Assembly (NCBI RefSeq): GCF_000740895.1
Contig: NC_025260.1
Location: 558,001-622,000 of the forward strand
From: Theileria orientalis strain Shintoku
Taxonomy: Eukaryota > Apicomplexa > Aconoidasida > Piroplasmida > Theileriidae
Direction: 5' to 3'
DNA: 64,000 nucleotides
Shown: in pieces, positions 36,063-46,090 of the stretch
Position numbering within the stretch: position 1 is the first letter of the stretch
How the letters are laid out: each line of letters opens with the position of its first letter
The notes under the pieces: model-generated
The model's input: the letters and a program-made list of their open reading frames with translations, nothing else
Databases searched by the model: none
What the model was told of the DNA's origin: nothing
Translations under genes and position numbers: made by a program

Positions 36063-37550
36063 ATGCCCTTATTAGATGAACAGGTTCATAAATTGCGCAC
36101 TATTCAGCTTTTGATAAATAGAGTATACTCCAGAATACTGAACGGACCTCTTTTTACCAACTTTAGCAATTTCAACTTTATTAGTAGATTCGACATGACT
36201 ACTTCCAAGACTCATAAACACTTTTCTCAATCCTCGTTAGATTATAACAAATCTGTTAAGGTAATCTCACTCTGATCTGCAATATTTTTAGAATCCTGTT
36301 GCTGAGGTTAAGGTGGTTCCTGTTTTACAGGATAACTTTTCCTACATTTTAATAGACCCAGAAAGCTCAAACGCGCTATGCGTTGACCCTGCTGAGCCTC
36401 AAAAGGTGCTTTCAGTGGCCCAAAGCTACGATTTAAAATTTAAGTTGTGTCTGTGCACACACAAACACTGGGATCACAGCGGTAAGATTGAATACATACA
36501 CACATTTGTTAGATATTCCATCCACAACTGCCTATTTACCCGTGTGTTCCCTTATTACGTGACTTCAGGCGGCAATGTTGAGATGAAGAGACTGGTTCCA
36601 GACCTTGACGTCGTCGGCTCATCCTACGAGAGCACTCCGGGCGTAACTTTGCCGGTCAAAGACGATGACACCCTATCATTCGGTATTTCCAAACTCATTT
36701 ATTATGACACTAATCAGGAAGTCTGAAGATCAGGTGCATTAAGGCCTCGTGCCATACCACCGGGCACATAATGTACTTTGTGTACTCTCCTGAAAAACCT
36801 GATTTACAACCCATTCTGTTCACCGGTACGTGCTATCATGCTTTCATACTGTATTTAATTCTAAATAAATTCATATGTATTAGCAAACATCCCATATTGC
36901 CTTACTTTACTCTCGTAGGTGATACTATATTTGTGGGTGGATGCGGTAGATTTTTTGAGGGCTCTGGCGAACTCATGCTCGGCATAATGAGGAGGGTTAA
37001 AACACTTCCCCCAAACACCCTCATCTACTGCGGCCATGAATACACTGTAAAGAATATGAAGTATGTTAACGAGCCATTTCAGCTACATAAGTTTAGTCAT
37101 TAACGGCTGCCTTTAACTACCCCTACTCATCATTAATTAACTGCATTACCCATTATTATCCTAACGTATCAGTTTATTCACTATTTTCACTCAGATTTGC
37201 CTACTACGTTGATCCAAGTCAACCTGTTGTTGATAAATTAAATTGGTCCCAGGATGTGATTTCTAAGGGCGGTGTTACCGTGCCTTCCCTTTTGTCTGAG
37301 GTTTGAACTACTCATTCAATAACCTTACAATTATTATACCTATCTATCTATCTATCTATCTATGTACTCACTTTCTTAACTTGACTTCTAAACCTCTTAA
37401 CCATTTCCTAACTTACTCCTCCACATCCTCTTATTTCAGGAAGTTCTTTACAACCCCTTTATGCGCACCAAGGACCTCATGTCATCTCTGGAAACAGCCT
37501 CTGAAGAGGCTGCCATGTCCAAGCTCAGGCAGATGAAGGATCGATTTTAA
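36063..37550 (+). CDS. GLO2: Hydroxyacylglutathione hydrolase (glyoxalase II)
   Basis: Five or six exons, stop TAA 37548-37550. The enzyme hydrolyses S-lactoylglutathione to lactate and glutathione, the second step of methylglyoxal detoxification. It is a metallo-beta-lactamase fold protein: the metal motif THKHWDHSGG (T-H-x-H-x-D-H) is formed across the intron at about 36483-36570, followed by SCHTTGHIMYFVYS, GDTIFVGGCGRFFEG and CGHEYTVKNMKF, which supply the other metal ligands. The C-terminus has VPSLLSEE and NPFMRT-type sequence typical of the glutathione-binding end. A roughly 65-residue N-terminal extension before VKVVPVLQDNFSYI could be a targeting peptide, with MTTSKTHK as a possible internal start for a cytosolic form. 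The intron near 37340 has a CTAT microsatellite. Confidence 0.93.
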
Positions 37551-37765
37551 CTGCCATACTTTATTGCGCCCTTTAAGTCACATTTCCACATCGGCTTCCT
37601 CATCTTGTTGTGCGTGTTACCTTTCATTCTACTTAACATACTCCTACTATACTTACCTCATTATACTGTACCTAACTCACACCTCTATGTTCTAGCATGT
37701 ATGATTGCACAGAATAGTATATACTCTTGTATGACTGTCATGTATTGTCAGTAAGGTTGAAGATA

Positions 37766-38002
37766 TTACTTTTTGTTAGTTACCACCTTCTTCTCCAGAC
37801 TGCTCGGTATTGTCGCCTCCACCTTGGCTGCCTTCACTTGGTTTGGGACTGAGAAGGTGTACAGGAACCTTGAGCATCTGACTTTGAACTTTGTGTTGAG
37901 CACTCCTCCCTTTCCTTTCTTCTTATAGACAACTACTGACTTTACGTCCGGTCTCTTTATCACCACCAGGTAATCTTTCAGGTCCTTCAGCTCCTTCGGC
38001 AT
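37766..38002 (-). CDS. RPL38: 60S ribosomal protein L38 (eL38)
   Basis: A single exon of 78 residues, [20 protein letters not shown] at the start and [12 protein letters not shown] at the end. Length and sequence match eL38, a small eukaryote- and archaea-type protein of the large subunit. The codon choice is typical of highly expressed genes here. It lies tail-to-tail with glyoxalase II, 215 bp apart. Confidence 0.96.
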   Translation of the reverse strand: MPKELKDLKDYLVVIKRPDVKSVVVYKKKGKGGVLNTKFKVRCSRFLYTFSVPNQVKAAKVEATIPSSLEKKVVTNKK

Positions 38003-38952
38003 CTTAAACTTCGACTTTTATTTAAACTGTAGGTTTTCTACTTTTAAATACCTTTTTACTGTGTAATTTTCTTTTTTGCTTATGAGGTATTCTAGATATG
38101 TCGTCCTCTAGATCCCTTTTTGTGAAATCACTGACTCTTATTTACGATATGTTACTTACGAATTAATTTAAGCTTATTAAACTATTACTTGTTAACAAAT
38201 ATTTATAGTAGCTTAAATATTCATGTGTTGTGCCCCACTCCTAGAATCTTTATAGGTATACACTTCCTTTTTACCACTTTGTTACCAACACATATTTACC
38301 ATTTAATTTCCACTATGGTTTACATATAGATACACTCTCTTTTATTCATTTTTTTTTTCAGATTTGCCATTTTTTATCTATGGAATCCATTTATTCTATC
38401 CACACAAACCATTATACTTCTCACCTCTCTTCTACTACTGCTACATAATTACAATACCAGCTATTCCAATCACACAATACACTCATATATACTCTATTCT
38501 ACCTATTTAAATTACTAATGGTGTGCACAAGGGCTGTACCAGCCCATGGTGACAGTGGTACTATTGGAGCGACTGCGGCACTGACTAACGCGACTATTAG
38601 CATAGTGTAAACATTGAGATCATAATATTAATTAGGAGCTCAGAATAAGGTGTTCATCAACTCGTAAATCAGCGGTAACTGCGAATGTTTAAGGTTGAAA
38701 TTTCATCATAGCCCCTTTACTTACAACTTCTAACTACCTCAATCTCTTCACAAAACAGACTTAAGTCCGTCTGCCATGATCCTGTAGATATGATAAGCTT
38801 CCGTGAGGTTGGGAGACAATTAGGAACAGTTTCAGAGTCATTAGCTATCAGCAGGATCATCAATGGCGATGACAGGATTGAATTCTAAACGAAGTGGGTC
38901 TTCAAGCAAACGCTGCCCTTGATCATAATTGATTCACGTCTGCTACTTTCGC
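38003..38952. other. Non-coding stretch between two ribosomal protein genes
   Basis: 950 bp with no credible ORF on either strand. 38003-38510 is AT-rich, fits the RPL38 promoter. From 38515 to about 38935 the composition changes to clearly less AT-rich, with GGGCT-gtacc-AGCCC hairpin potential at 38531-38545. This second half may be the RPLP0 3' region, or hold a structured RNA; see the separate entry. Confidence 0.6.
38515..38935. ncRNA. Candidate structured non-coding RNA (unassigned)
   Basis: A compositional island of about 420 bp in AT-rich flanks, without ORFs. It contains the perfect hairpin GGGCTGTACCAGCCC (38531-38545), an ACAGACTTAAGTCCGTCTG segment with short inverted repeats (38754-38773), and GCAGGATCATCAATGGCGATGACAGG (38851 onward; on the minus strand it includes a CATTGATGATC C-box-like motif). 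I compared it in mind with tRNA, U1-U6, U3, SRP and RNase P/MRP consensus and could not assign it. Strand unknown. Confidence 0.25.
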
Positions 38953-39894
38953 TTAGTCGAACAGAGAAAATCCCATGTCTTCGTCTTCCTCCTCTTCCTC
39001 CGGCTCCTCCTGTTTCACTTCAGCTGCTGCAGCGCTTGATGATGTGGTCACAGTTGCAGTTGCTGCCAGAGCTGCTTCTGGGTTCTCTAAAAAGTTCTTC
39101 AGAGCCTCCATTTGCGGGAAGACGTAGTCCGAGTCCACGACCAGCGCCATGCAGTTTTTGAAGCCCTCGAGCATCGAGTGGTCTACTGAGAGCACCGTCG
39201 GGTATCCCAGCTGGCGAGCCATTGCGTTAGCGTAGCTGACTCCCAGGTGCATCACGTCCAGGATCTCGTCGTCAGTCACGTCGAGGACGCTTGCGTCTGA
39301 TATTGCGCCGCTGTCGTAAATTTTTTCCACCTTCAGACCGTATGAGAAGGGCTTAATGTTGAGCTTCTGGAGCAGCGTTGCTCCTGAGGCCGTCACTTTG
39401 TCGTCCTTCTTGATCAGGTGCACTTCGTTCTGTATTTCAATCTGACCTTTGACGATCTTCGTCGATATTCCCAGAGCCTGGAAGAACGACGTCTGCGACG
39501 GGTCGAGGCCTGTTGAGCCTGCGGGTATATACACATCAGAGGGAGCGATTACGCCTTGGCGTGCTGGTGCTGGCACTCTGTTGTTCAGAATCACCTCGCG
39601 CACTTCCATCGGGTCTGCTTCGCAGAACACAAAGCCTGTGTTGAGCTTCATACACTGCGAAACCTTCTCCACGTCCGGCGAGTCCGGGAAGTTTTTCTGG
39701 AGCGCCGTCCTGATGACTGTGTTTTTACCCATAAGTATGGTGGCCATGCCTCTGAGTGAGTGGCGTACTGACGCCATCTGCCTCGATCCCACATGGTCCA
39801 CGCTCACTATTAAAATTTTAGGGTACGTCTTCACGAGGTTTGTGAGTTTTTCGAAGTACAACTTCTTCTTTTCGGCTTTCGATAGTTTCGCCAT
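38953..39894 (-). CDS. RPLP0: 60S acidic ribosomal protein P0 (uL10)
   Basis: A single exon of 313 residues, MAKLSKAEKKKLYFEKL to the acidic tail ending EDMGFSLFD. P0 anchors the P1/P2 stalk that recruits translation factors; the tail contacts them directly. The rRNA-binding region (HVGSRQMASVRHSLRG, MGKNTVIRTAL) and the P1/P2-binding helix region are intact, followed by an Ala-rich hinge (ALAATATVTTSSSAAAAEV). Length matches the family. GC is high for the window, as expected of a highly expressed gene. Confidence 0.98.
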   Translation of the reverse strand: MAKLSKAEKKKLYFEKLTNLVKTYPKILIVSVDHVGSRQMASVRHSLRGMATILMGKNTVIRTALQKNFPDSPDVEKVSQCMKLNTGFVFCEADPMEVREVILNNRVPAPARQGVIAPSDVYIPAGSTGLDPSQTSFFQALGISTKIVKGQIEIQNEVHLIKKDDKVTASGATLLQKLNIKPFSYGLKVEKIYDSGAISDASVLDVTDDEILDVMHLGVSYANAMARQLGYPTVLSVDHSMLEGFKNCMALVVDSDYVFPQMEALKNFLENPEAALAATATVTTSSSAAAAEVKQEEPEEEEEDEDMGFSLFD

Positions 39895-40595
39895 TTGAGA
39901 TCAACTTAAAGAGTTCCGATGTCAAAATTTATATTTCCTGAAAACAATTAGTGCAATTTATATATTTTATTTGTTAATTAGAGAATAACTTTTAAGTTGT
40001 TATATTATGTTATGGAATCACAGGCAATTCTTAAATAGTAATGCAAATTGCATATGTAAAACGTACCTTCCACCCAATGAGCTAAAATATGGTGGGAAAT
40101 AAATAATATGTGTCAATAAAAAAATATTACAATATAATAATGAAGGCGAGCCTATATTCAGTGGTGGGTGGCCTAAATTTCGATGGGGTGGTACATCTTA
40201 ACTTTAGGTTCAGATCTTCCAATTCACCCTTTAGACTAAACTTAACAAAATCGTTACTTAATCATGTAATGCACATTTGCGGTTCATCTTATGCTGTCTA
40301 TGTTTCGTTATAATATGTTTTTTGTTATTCATATGTCAACTTTGAGGTCGTATATGTTTGCACATTCTGATTGATTCTTTGCTGTGTTTTTAACATTTAC
40401 GTATTCTGTTATACATAAATCTATGAGTATATAGGATTCCAGTCAGATTCTTCGGTTCATAATCCACATATAACATTTCACTATATTTAGTTAAATAGTT
40501 ATTAATTATTTTGTGTACATTTTATTTTATGTCTTCTGTGTTAATTGTTTTAAAACATTTACAAATGGAATCTTTATTTATACATAATTTTAATT
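39895..40595. other. AT-rich divergent intergenic region
   Basis: 700 bp between the starts of RPLP0 and the PPP1R21-like gene. A 67-codon open frame at 40110-40313 has no recognisable content and I do not call it. A short upstream ATG (40565) stops before the gene's start. Confidence 0.5.
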
Positions 40596-43500
40596 ATGGA
40601 TGATCCTAAACACAGGACTCTCGAGTCTAAACATGGTATACTTTCGTGGCTACAATAGGCACATATACTCCATATTTCGCTTGTATATAATAAATATTTG
40701 TAGATTTACTCAAAGATGCATTTAAAAAGCTATATTGGGACTACGAGGCTTTAAAAACCGATTTGTCTTCAAAAATCGAAGAATACGCCAAATTACATGA
40801 GGAAAACACTCATTTGAAACACTCTTATGATTTACTGGCCAATGAAATATCGCAACAGAGTCAAGTATTGAATATTTTTGACATTAGTTATGTGTAACCA
40901 CTATCTTTATTTCTTCAACAATACCTTATTTTTAACAACTAACACATTACATATATATTTGGCAACATATTTATGATTAAAATATTAAGTGAATTAATGT
41001 TAAATGATAGAAAAACGTAAAACATGGACCTTCCTCTTGGACGAATCCCTTAACACTCATAAAAGGATCACAGTCAAATGAGTCTGAAAATTATCAAAAG
41101 CTAAACGAAGAAATAGCACAATTGAAACTGAAATTAGAGAATTCACTTAAAGAAAACGGTTAGTTTTCCTTTTATTAAGTACAGAGTGAATTGAGTTAGA
41201 TAATTAAGGCATAAAATGAAAACATGGTTACACACTAACTAGTGTGTCGTACGCCAACTTAGTAAAAATCGGAAATAATAAATGTTTAGAGGAGTTGAGT
41301 GTCAAAAATGTTCAAACGACGAGAGATTTGGAAGATAATAAGGCGAAGCATAACGTGATAGTTACAGAATTGAAGGATAGGCTGATAGCACTTGAAAGTA
41401 TACTGAAGGACTTGCAAGACCAACTGAACAATAACGAGAATAAGCTGTCACAGTACGCGAACGAGATTAAGCTGTTGAACACAGAAATCGACAACAAGTC
41501 ATCGGAGATAAATACGCTGAACAAGGGGTAAAAAGCATTTGATAATAATAATTATTAGAGTCGAGTCGTTGAAAAAGGAGCACTCGAAGGACTTAGAAGA
41601 ATGGAAGGTAAAATTGAACGAAAAGTTTAAATTTGACCTGAGAAGGAACAGCTATATTAATTTGAACAACATATATCAGAACGGAAGCGACGCACTTAAC
41701 CTGGTAGCTACAACTATATAGTTATGACTACAGCTGGTCGTTTATATAGACTAATTTAAATGATGCAGGACGTCCACTATTCATTGTCAAATTATGAGCT
41801 GGTTAACCTACTGGTAGGGTCATTCGGGTCGTTTTTCAGCTGCTGGAAGCTGGCGTTCAAGTTCATACAATGTTCACTGATAGCGAGTGACATGAATAGA
41901 AACTCGGTAGATGGAACACATGAATTTAATGACAGTGAAAGCTTGGATAACTTGGGCGGATTTAAAAGCTGGGATCCTTCTGATGAAACAGACATCAGGT
42001 ATTCGAATGTGTTCAGCAATGTGGATGTGAGAGTGTTGACAAACTTTGACAAACTAGTAAAGAAAGTAAGTATTGTTTATTTATTGGTATTGCCATGGTA
42101 GCAGTGAGAGTAATGGCTGCTAGCAGTAGTAACGCCATTATCTAAGAATTGATAGTATATGAGTTAGTAATGTGAAAATGGCCATAAGTTAGTAACTAAT
42201 AGTGATAACAGATTGACAATGAGTTGGTGATGGTGAACACTTATTTTGAAAAGATTATGTTGAGAGGTGGAACGTTTGACTCGGAACAGTTTAGTAACAT
42301 GACAAGTGCAGTCAAGGTAGATAATATATATGTTTAATGGGTAATAACAAGTGGTAATTAGTAAAGGAAACGATATTATTAACAACAATTTAGCATTTGA
42401 GTGAGTTTTTTAAACTACAAAGGATATACTTTTGCATCGAAGAGTATGTGTTACCACAAGGAACGAGCACAAAGGATAATAAAAAACACTCAACAAAATA
42501 TCTGATGTAAGCTATTGAATATTATTAGAACCATTATTAGTATTGCAAATCATTATTAGTTGGTATTACGAATGAGTAGTATTTGATATTAGAACCATAA
42601 TTAGTGTTTGATATTAAGCGATTATAATCATTTTTAGTAACTTGCTTGGTGACATTAAGAAGATAGTTCTGAGGTTTTATTGTAACGTTAAGTCAGCTCT
42701 GTGTAAGTTCAGTATTGATAATTAATGTTGTCACGGCGTAAACGTAAAATAAACGATAAATGTAGACCTGATTAACGATAAAAAGAGGAATCAGTCGAAG
42801 TTGTTATACACAGTGTTAACGAATGAGTGCGGAAGCAATAGCTGTGAGTCGCCAGAGGAGCCGAGAGAATTTTTTAATGTGGGATCGCAATCATCACTAG
42901 ATAGCACTCTGCAGTCGACCAGGTACGGAGAATCGTACAGAAACGCCTCTACAAAGTCAATAGAGCTGCAACACAGGAACCTCCACTACCTGATAAAGAG
43001 CCTATTCGCAACAGTCAATGACCTTAAGACGACTTTGAACGAGTTGAAAGAGTCGCTATCGCACAGGCTGTGTTACCCAAAGGTGCACAAAGGGTTCTTC
43101 CTGCCCTTCACAGGAGGCACGAATCAAATGGTGCAGCTGACGTCAAGTCTCTCGAAGCTGGAAAGTGATCTGACGAACATGACGGAAATGAGGATTAGGC
43201 TGTATCTGAACTACATGTACACCTCCCTGAAGTTTTATTCAGACTCGAACTACTTCAACTTTAAAAACTACAAAGTGAAGACGCACAGCACGATTGAGTA
43301 CGTCAGTAGGTGCAACGCGGCGCTGTCAGGGTCAAATCCGAGGATAAAACTGGCGAACCTGCAGAAGGATCTGAACCTGGCAAGGAGAAACGAGAATGAG
43401 TTGGCGGAATTGAAGCTGAAGTTCGCAAATATGCAGGAGTTGTTGGAAATAGCAACATACAGGTCAAAGAAGTACGAGGATGAGCTGGAGCGGCTGAAGA

Positions 43501-44186
43501 GGACAAACGAGTTGGAGGCAATATGCGAGAGAATATTCAGCAAGCTGCAACTTAAGTTTGCGAAAGCAAACGCTAACTATAGTCCATACGTGAGCGCAAA
43601 TAAGGTTGCGAACAGCGATAACATCACCTATAGCAACGGTGATAACAAAGATAAAAACAGTGACAACAGCAGTGCCCGCACAGTAGATACCACTGCGAGC
43701 ATTACAAGCAGTGGTGGGTTTGAAGGGGCCCAGAGCGATAACGAGGTAAATGGAGAAGGCTATGGGCACGTTGATGATGTTGTGACGGTCGGCGATAAGA
43801 ATGATGGCCGAGATGATGTGGTCACCGGCGGTATCGCAGTGGGCGGTAGCGCTCCTGAGAGGGACTACGATGAGTTGGATTCGTATAGGAAAATCAGGAA
43901 GCTCAACGCCCACGTCAAGTACCTGCTGAAGACAATAACGGCCCTGGAGGACTCAAACAAGCAGCTTAAGCTGGCGCTGGAGCTTAACAGAAGCCAGTAT
44001 CTGGCAGCAAAGGAGAACGAGGATTCGATTCACCTCAACTACAACGAGCAGCTGGTGCTGATGAGTGAGCACATAAGTGAGCTGAACAACGCGATCCTGA
44101 AGAGCGAGTACAAGATAGCGGAGTTGACGCAGACGAAGGTCTCGTGTCCATCCTGCGGATTCAACAACACGCTCGGTACGGAGTAG
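40596..44186 (+). CDS. PPP1R21/FERRY-like coiled-coil protein
   Basis: About eight exons from MDDPKHRTLESKH (40596) to TAG 44184-44186; the last exon (about 42785-44186) is largest. Coiled coil dominates: KKLYWDYEALKTDLSSKIEE at the N-terminus, LKDRLIALESILKDLQDQL in the middle. Then comes a helical block (YELVNLLVGSFGSFFSCWKL) and a C-terminal coil ending NEQLVLMSEHISELNNAILK. This order, and the final QL.LMSEH(I/L).(E/S)(L/M)N motif, resemble PPP1R21 (KLRAQ/TTKRSYEDQL protein; FERRY subunit Fy-2, an endosomal mRNA-tether component). Weak points: overall identity is low and a low-complexity Asp/Asn/Gly insert (43590-43860) breaks the coil. A terminal CPSCGFNN pair of cysteines is not, as far as I know, typical of the family. 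Confidence 0.5.
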
Positions 44187-44445
44187 TTAATTAGAACAGC
44201 CATCTTCCTGTGTACGATAGATATGTTGGACTAGGCAGACCGTGATACCTTATTAAATGTGCTGTGCAGGCTCAATGATGGGAGTGGACGACAAGGGAAG
44301 GTGCTCCTCATGTCGATGCATAGTAATATTTTCAAGCGACTGACCTAAATTTAATAAAGCGTATATGACTCGGTTGTAGTGTGTTTGAGTTGCCACTAGA
44401 AATCATTGGTATATATTTATAGCTGTGTGAGTAGTTTTATAAATA

Positions 44446-45081
44446 ATGGGTAAAAGGCCAGATTTTGACTTGAAAAAGGTAATCGATAATGATTCCTTTA
44501 AGAAAGTGGCTGAATTCTTGCCTAAGCTACGGGAATCGAATCAAAGGATAGAATCTGAGTTAAAACGCGGTTTAATTGGCCCCCTAGACTCCCAAATTGA
44601 GTTCTACAATGACAACCACCCTCCTGAAATCAAACTCGAGGAGGAAAAGGAGGAATCCATCCTATTGGGTATCAAATAGTTATTATAGCAGTCAGGAAGT
44701 TAATTTTCAATGAAATCAAATCTTTTAGTTATAAAATTCATTGTATTAATTGAAATGACTGGAAAATTAACTTAATACACACACACATTAATTGTACAGA
44801 TGTTGGACTTGGCGTGTTCGACGTGAAGGGCGAAACACCTTCAGATGAAGCACTAAAGAAAGCCGGAGTTTCAGTCGTTAACTTAAAAGAGGATTTGCCG
44901 GTAAGTCTAAGGATATCTGCACATATGTGTACACGTATATGAAATTTACTAGACTATTCATCATATAAATAAGTCTCATCTATTGGAATATATAAATGAC
45001 AGTTTTATTTCGATTTAGACTAAAAAGAGTGAGCCTTTAATTGTGGAAGTTAGTACAAAACGGAACTTGGACAAAACTTGA
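44446..45081 (+). CDS. Small conserved-looking protein (possible NOPCHAP1-like)
   Basis: Three exons: 44446 to about 44671, about 44803-44900, and about 45021-45081; the first donor lies inside an apparent stop-terminated reading (GGTATC), and splicing gives SILLDVGLGVFDVKGE. The protein is about 128 residues: MGKRPDFDLKKVIDND, then a helix VAEFLPKLRESNQRIESELK, an acidic EEEKEES stretch, and a C-terminal half ending STKRNLDKT. The FLPKLRESNQ helix followed by an acidic VxxN/D-type strand recalls the DUF4598 proteins (NOPCHAP1), snoRNP assembly helpers, but the match is weak. No signal peptide or TM. Confidence 0.6.
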
Positions 45082-45479
45082 TTTTATCGGCATTTCAGCT
45101 AAATCATGTGTGGTCGTGGCTTATGGGCAAATACACTGATTTTCCCCTCGCCATTTCGCGATTCCTCGTTTTTATTACCTGGTTTCTATTTTAAGGTCAA
45201 TTTACACATTTTAATCTGTATTATAGTCCCTGTCACTCCTTCAGAGTTAGAATCATCATACACACCAATGGTGCATTAGTAACTCACACTCTGCTTTGGT
45301 CAGCTTATCAGTAAATTCCACTGAATTTATTAACACATATATTTAAGTTGCAAATTCCTCCTCTTTAAAGTATTCAAGGGCTGTTCTTTTGAATATCACC
45401 TAGTTGTTAATCTAATTTTAACGAATTTTAACCATTTAATCATTTTAATCTACTCTTTTTTAATTCCCTTTTCGTAAAC
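45082..45479. other. Intergenic region
   Basis: Between two genes on the plus strand. AT-rich apart from a slightly GC-richer stretch at 45105-45150. No ORF or RNA gene recognised. Confidence 0.45.
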
Positions 45480-45878
45480 ATGGATTATTCCACTAAGTTG
45501 AGAAACGTGTTTTTGGTTATGGACACTAAGAAGGAGGGTGTGTTGAGTGAAGATATGGTATTGATGGCACTTCACTCTATTGGATTTGTGGTACCGGCTG
45601 ACGTTAAGGCTGAGCTCAAGCCCATGAACTGTCAAGAGTTTGTTGCCTTTGGCACCAACTTGGCCAAAAAGCTTCCTTCCGACGGTGGCCTCTCCGATTT
45701 GTACAAGTCCCTTGCCACTGGCAGGTCCAAGACTATGGACACTGGCGAATTGAAGCAGGTTATGGAAACTTTGAAGATTTCAAATCCAAATGACGTTGAA
45801 CATCTTTTAAACGTGTTAGATCCCAGGGGTGTGGGCCAGTTTGATTGCGATGCACTTTTACACGCTTTCAAAGCATAA
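45480..45878 (+). CDS. Calmodulin/myosin-light-chain-like protein
   Basis: A single exon of 132 residues with no signal peptide. The architecture is two EF-hand pairs, but the loops are degenerate: DTKKEGVLSEDM in the first hand and DPRGVGQFDCDA in the last lack the full set of acidic ligands, and the middle hands are barely visible. Such loss of calcium ligands with kept EF-hand helices is usual for myosin essential light chains. In apicomplexans, light-chain-like calmodulins serve class XIV myosins of the motility machinery. A calmodulin-like regulator of another target is the alternative. Convergent with the Obg gene 212 bp away; a GT/TA microsatellite lies at about 45955-46085 in between. 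Confidence 0.65.
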   Translation: MDYSTKLRNVFLVMDTKKEGVLSEDMVLMALHSIGFVVPADVKAELKPMNCQEFVAFGTNLAKKLPSDGGLSDLYKSLATGRSKTMDTGELKQVMETLKISNPNDVEHLLNVLDPRGVGQFDCDALLHAFKA

Positions 45879-46090
45879 CTGTTTGTTTTTTTATTCAACT
45901 AATTGAATGTAGTTTACTTTATAATTTACTTGAAAGTTACACTTCTGTATGTTTGTAGTCTGTGTGTATGTATTTGTTTGAACTTATATACGTATATGCT
46001 TACATACTCAGGTGTATGTACTTACATATGTGTGTGTATACTTATGTATGTATGTGTGTGTATATATACAGTGGTATACATATATTAACT

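Noticed and set aside
38851..38880. U3 snoRNA, suggested by CATTGATGATC on the minus strand
   Set aside because: The box A/A' sequence would lie downstream rather than upstream, and box D spacing is wrong; left as an unassigned candidate ncRNA.
40110..40313. 67-codon ORF between RPLP0 and the PPP1R21-like gene
   Set aside because: No recognisable content, lies in a divergent promoter region, and the length is expected by chance in this composition.
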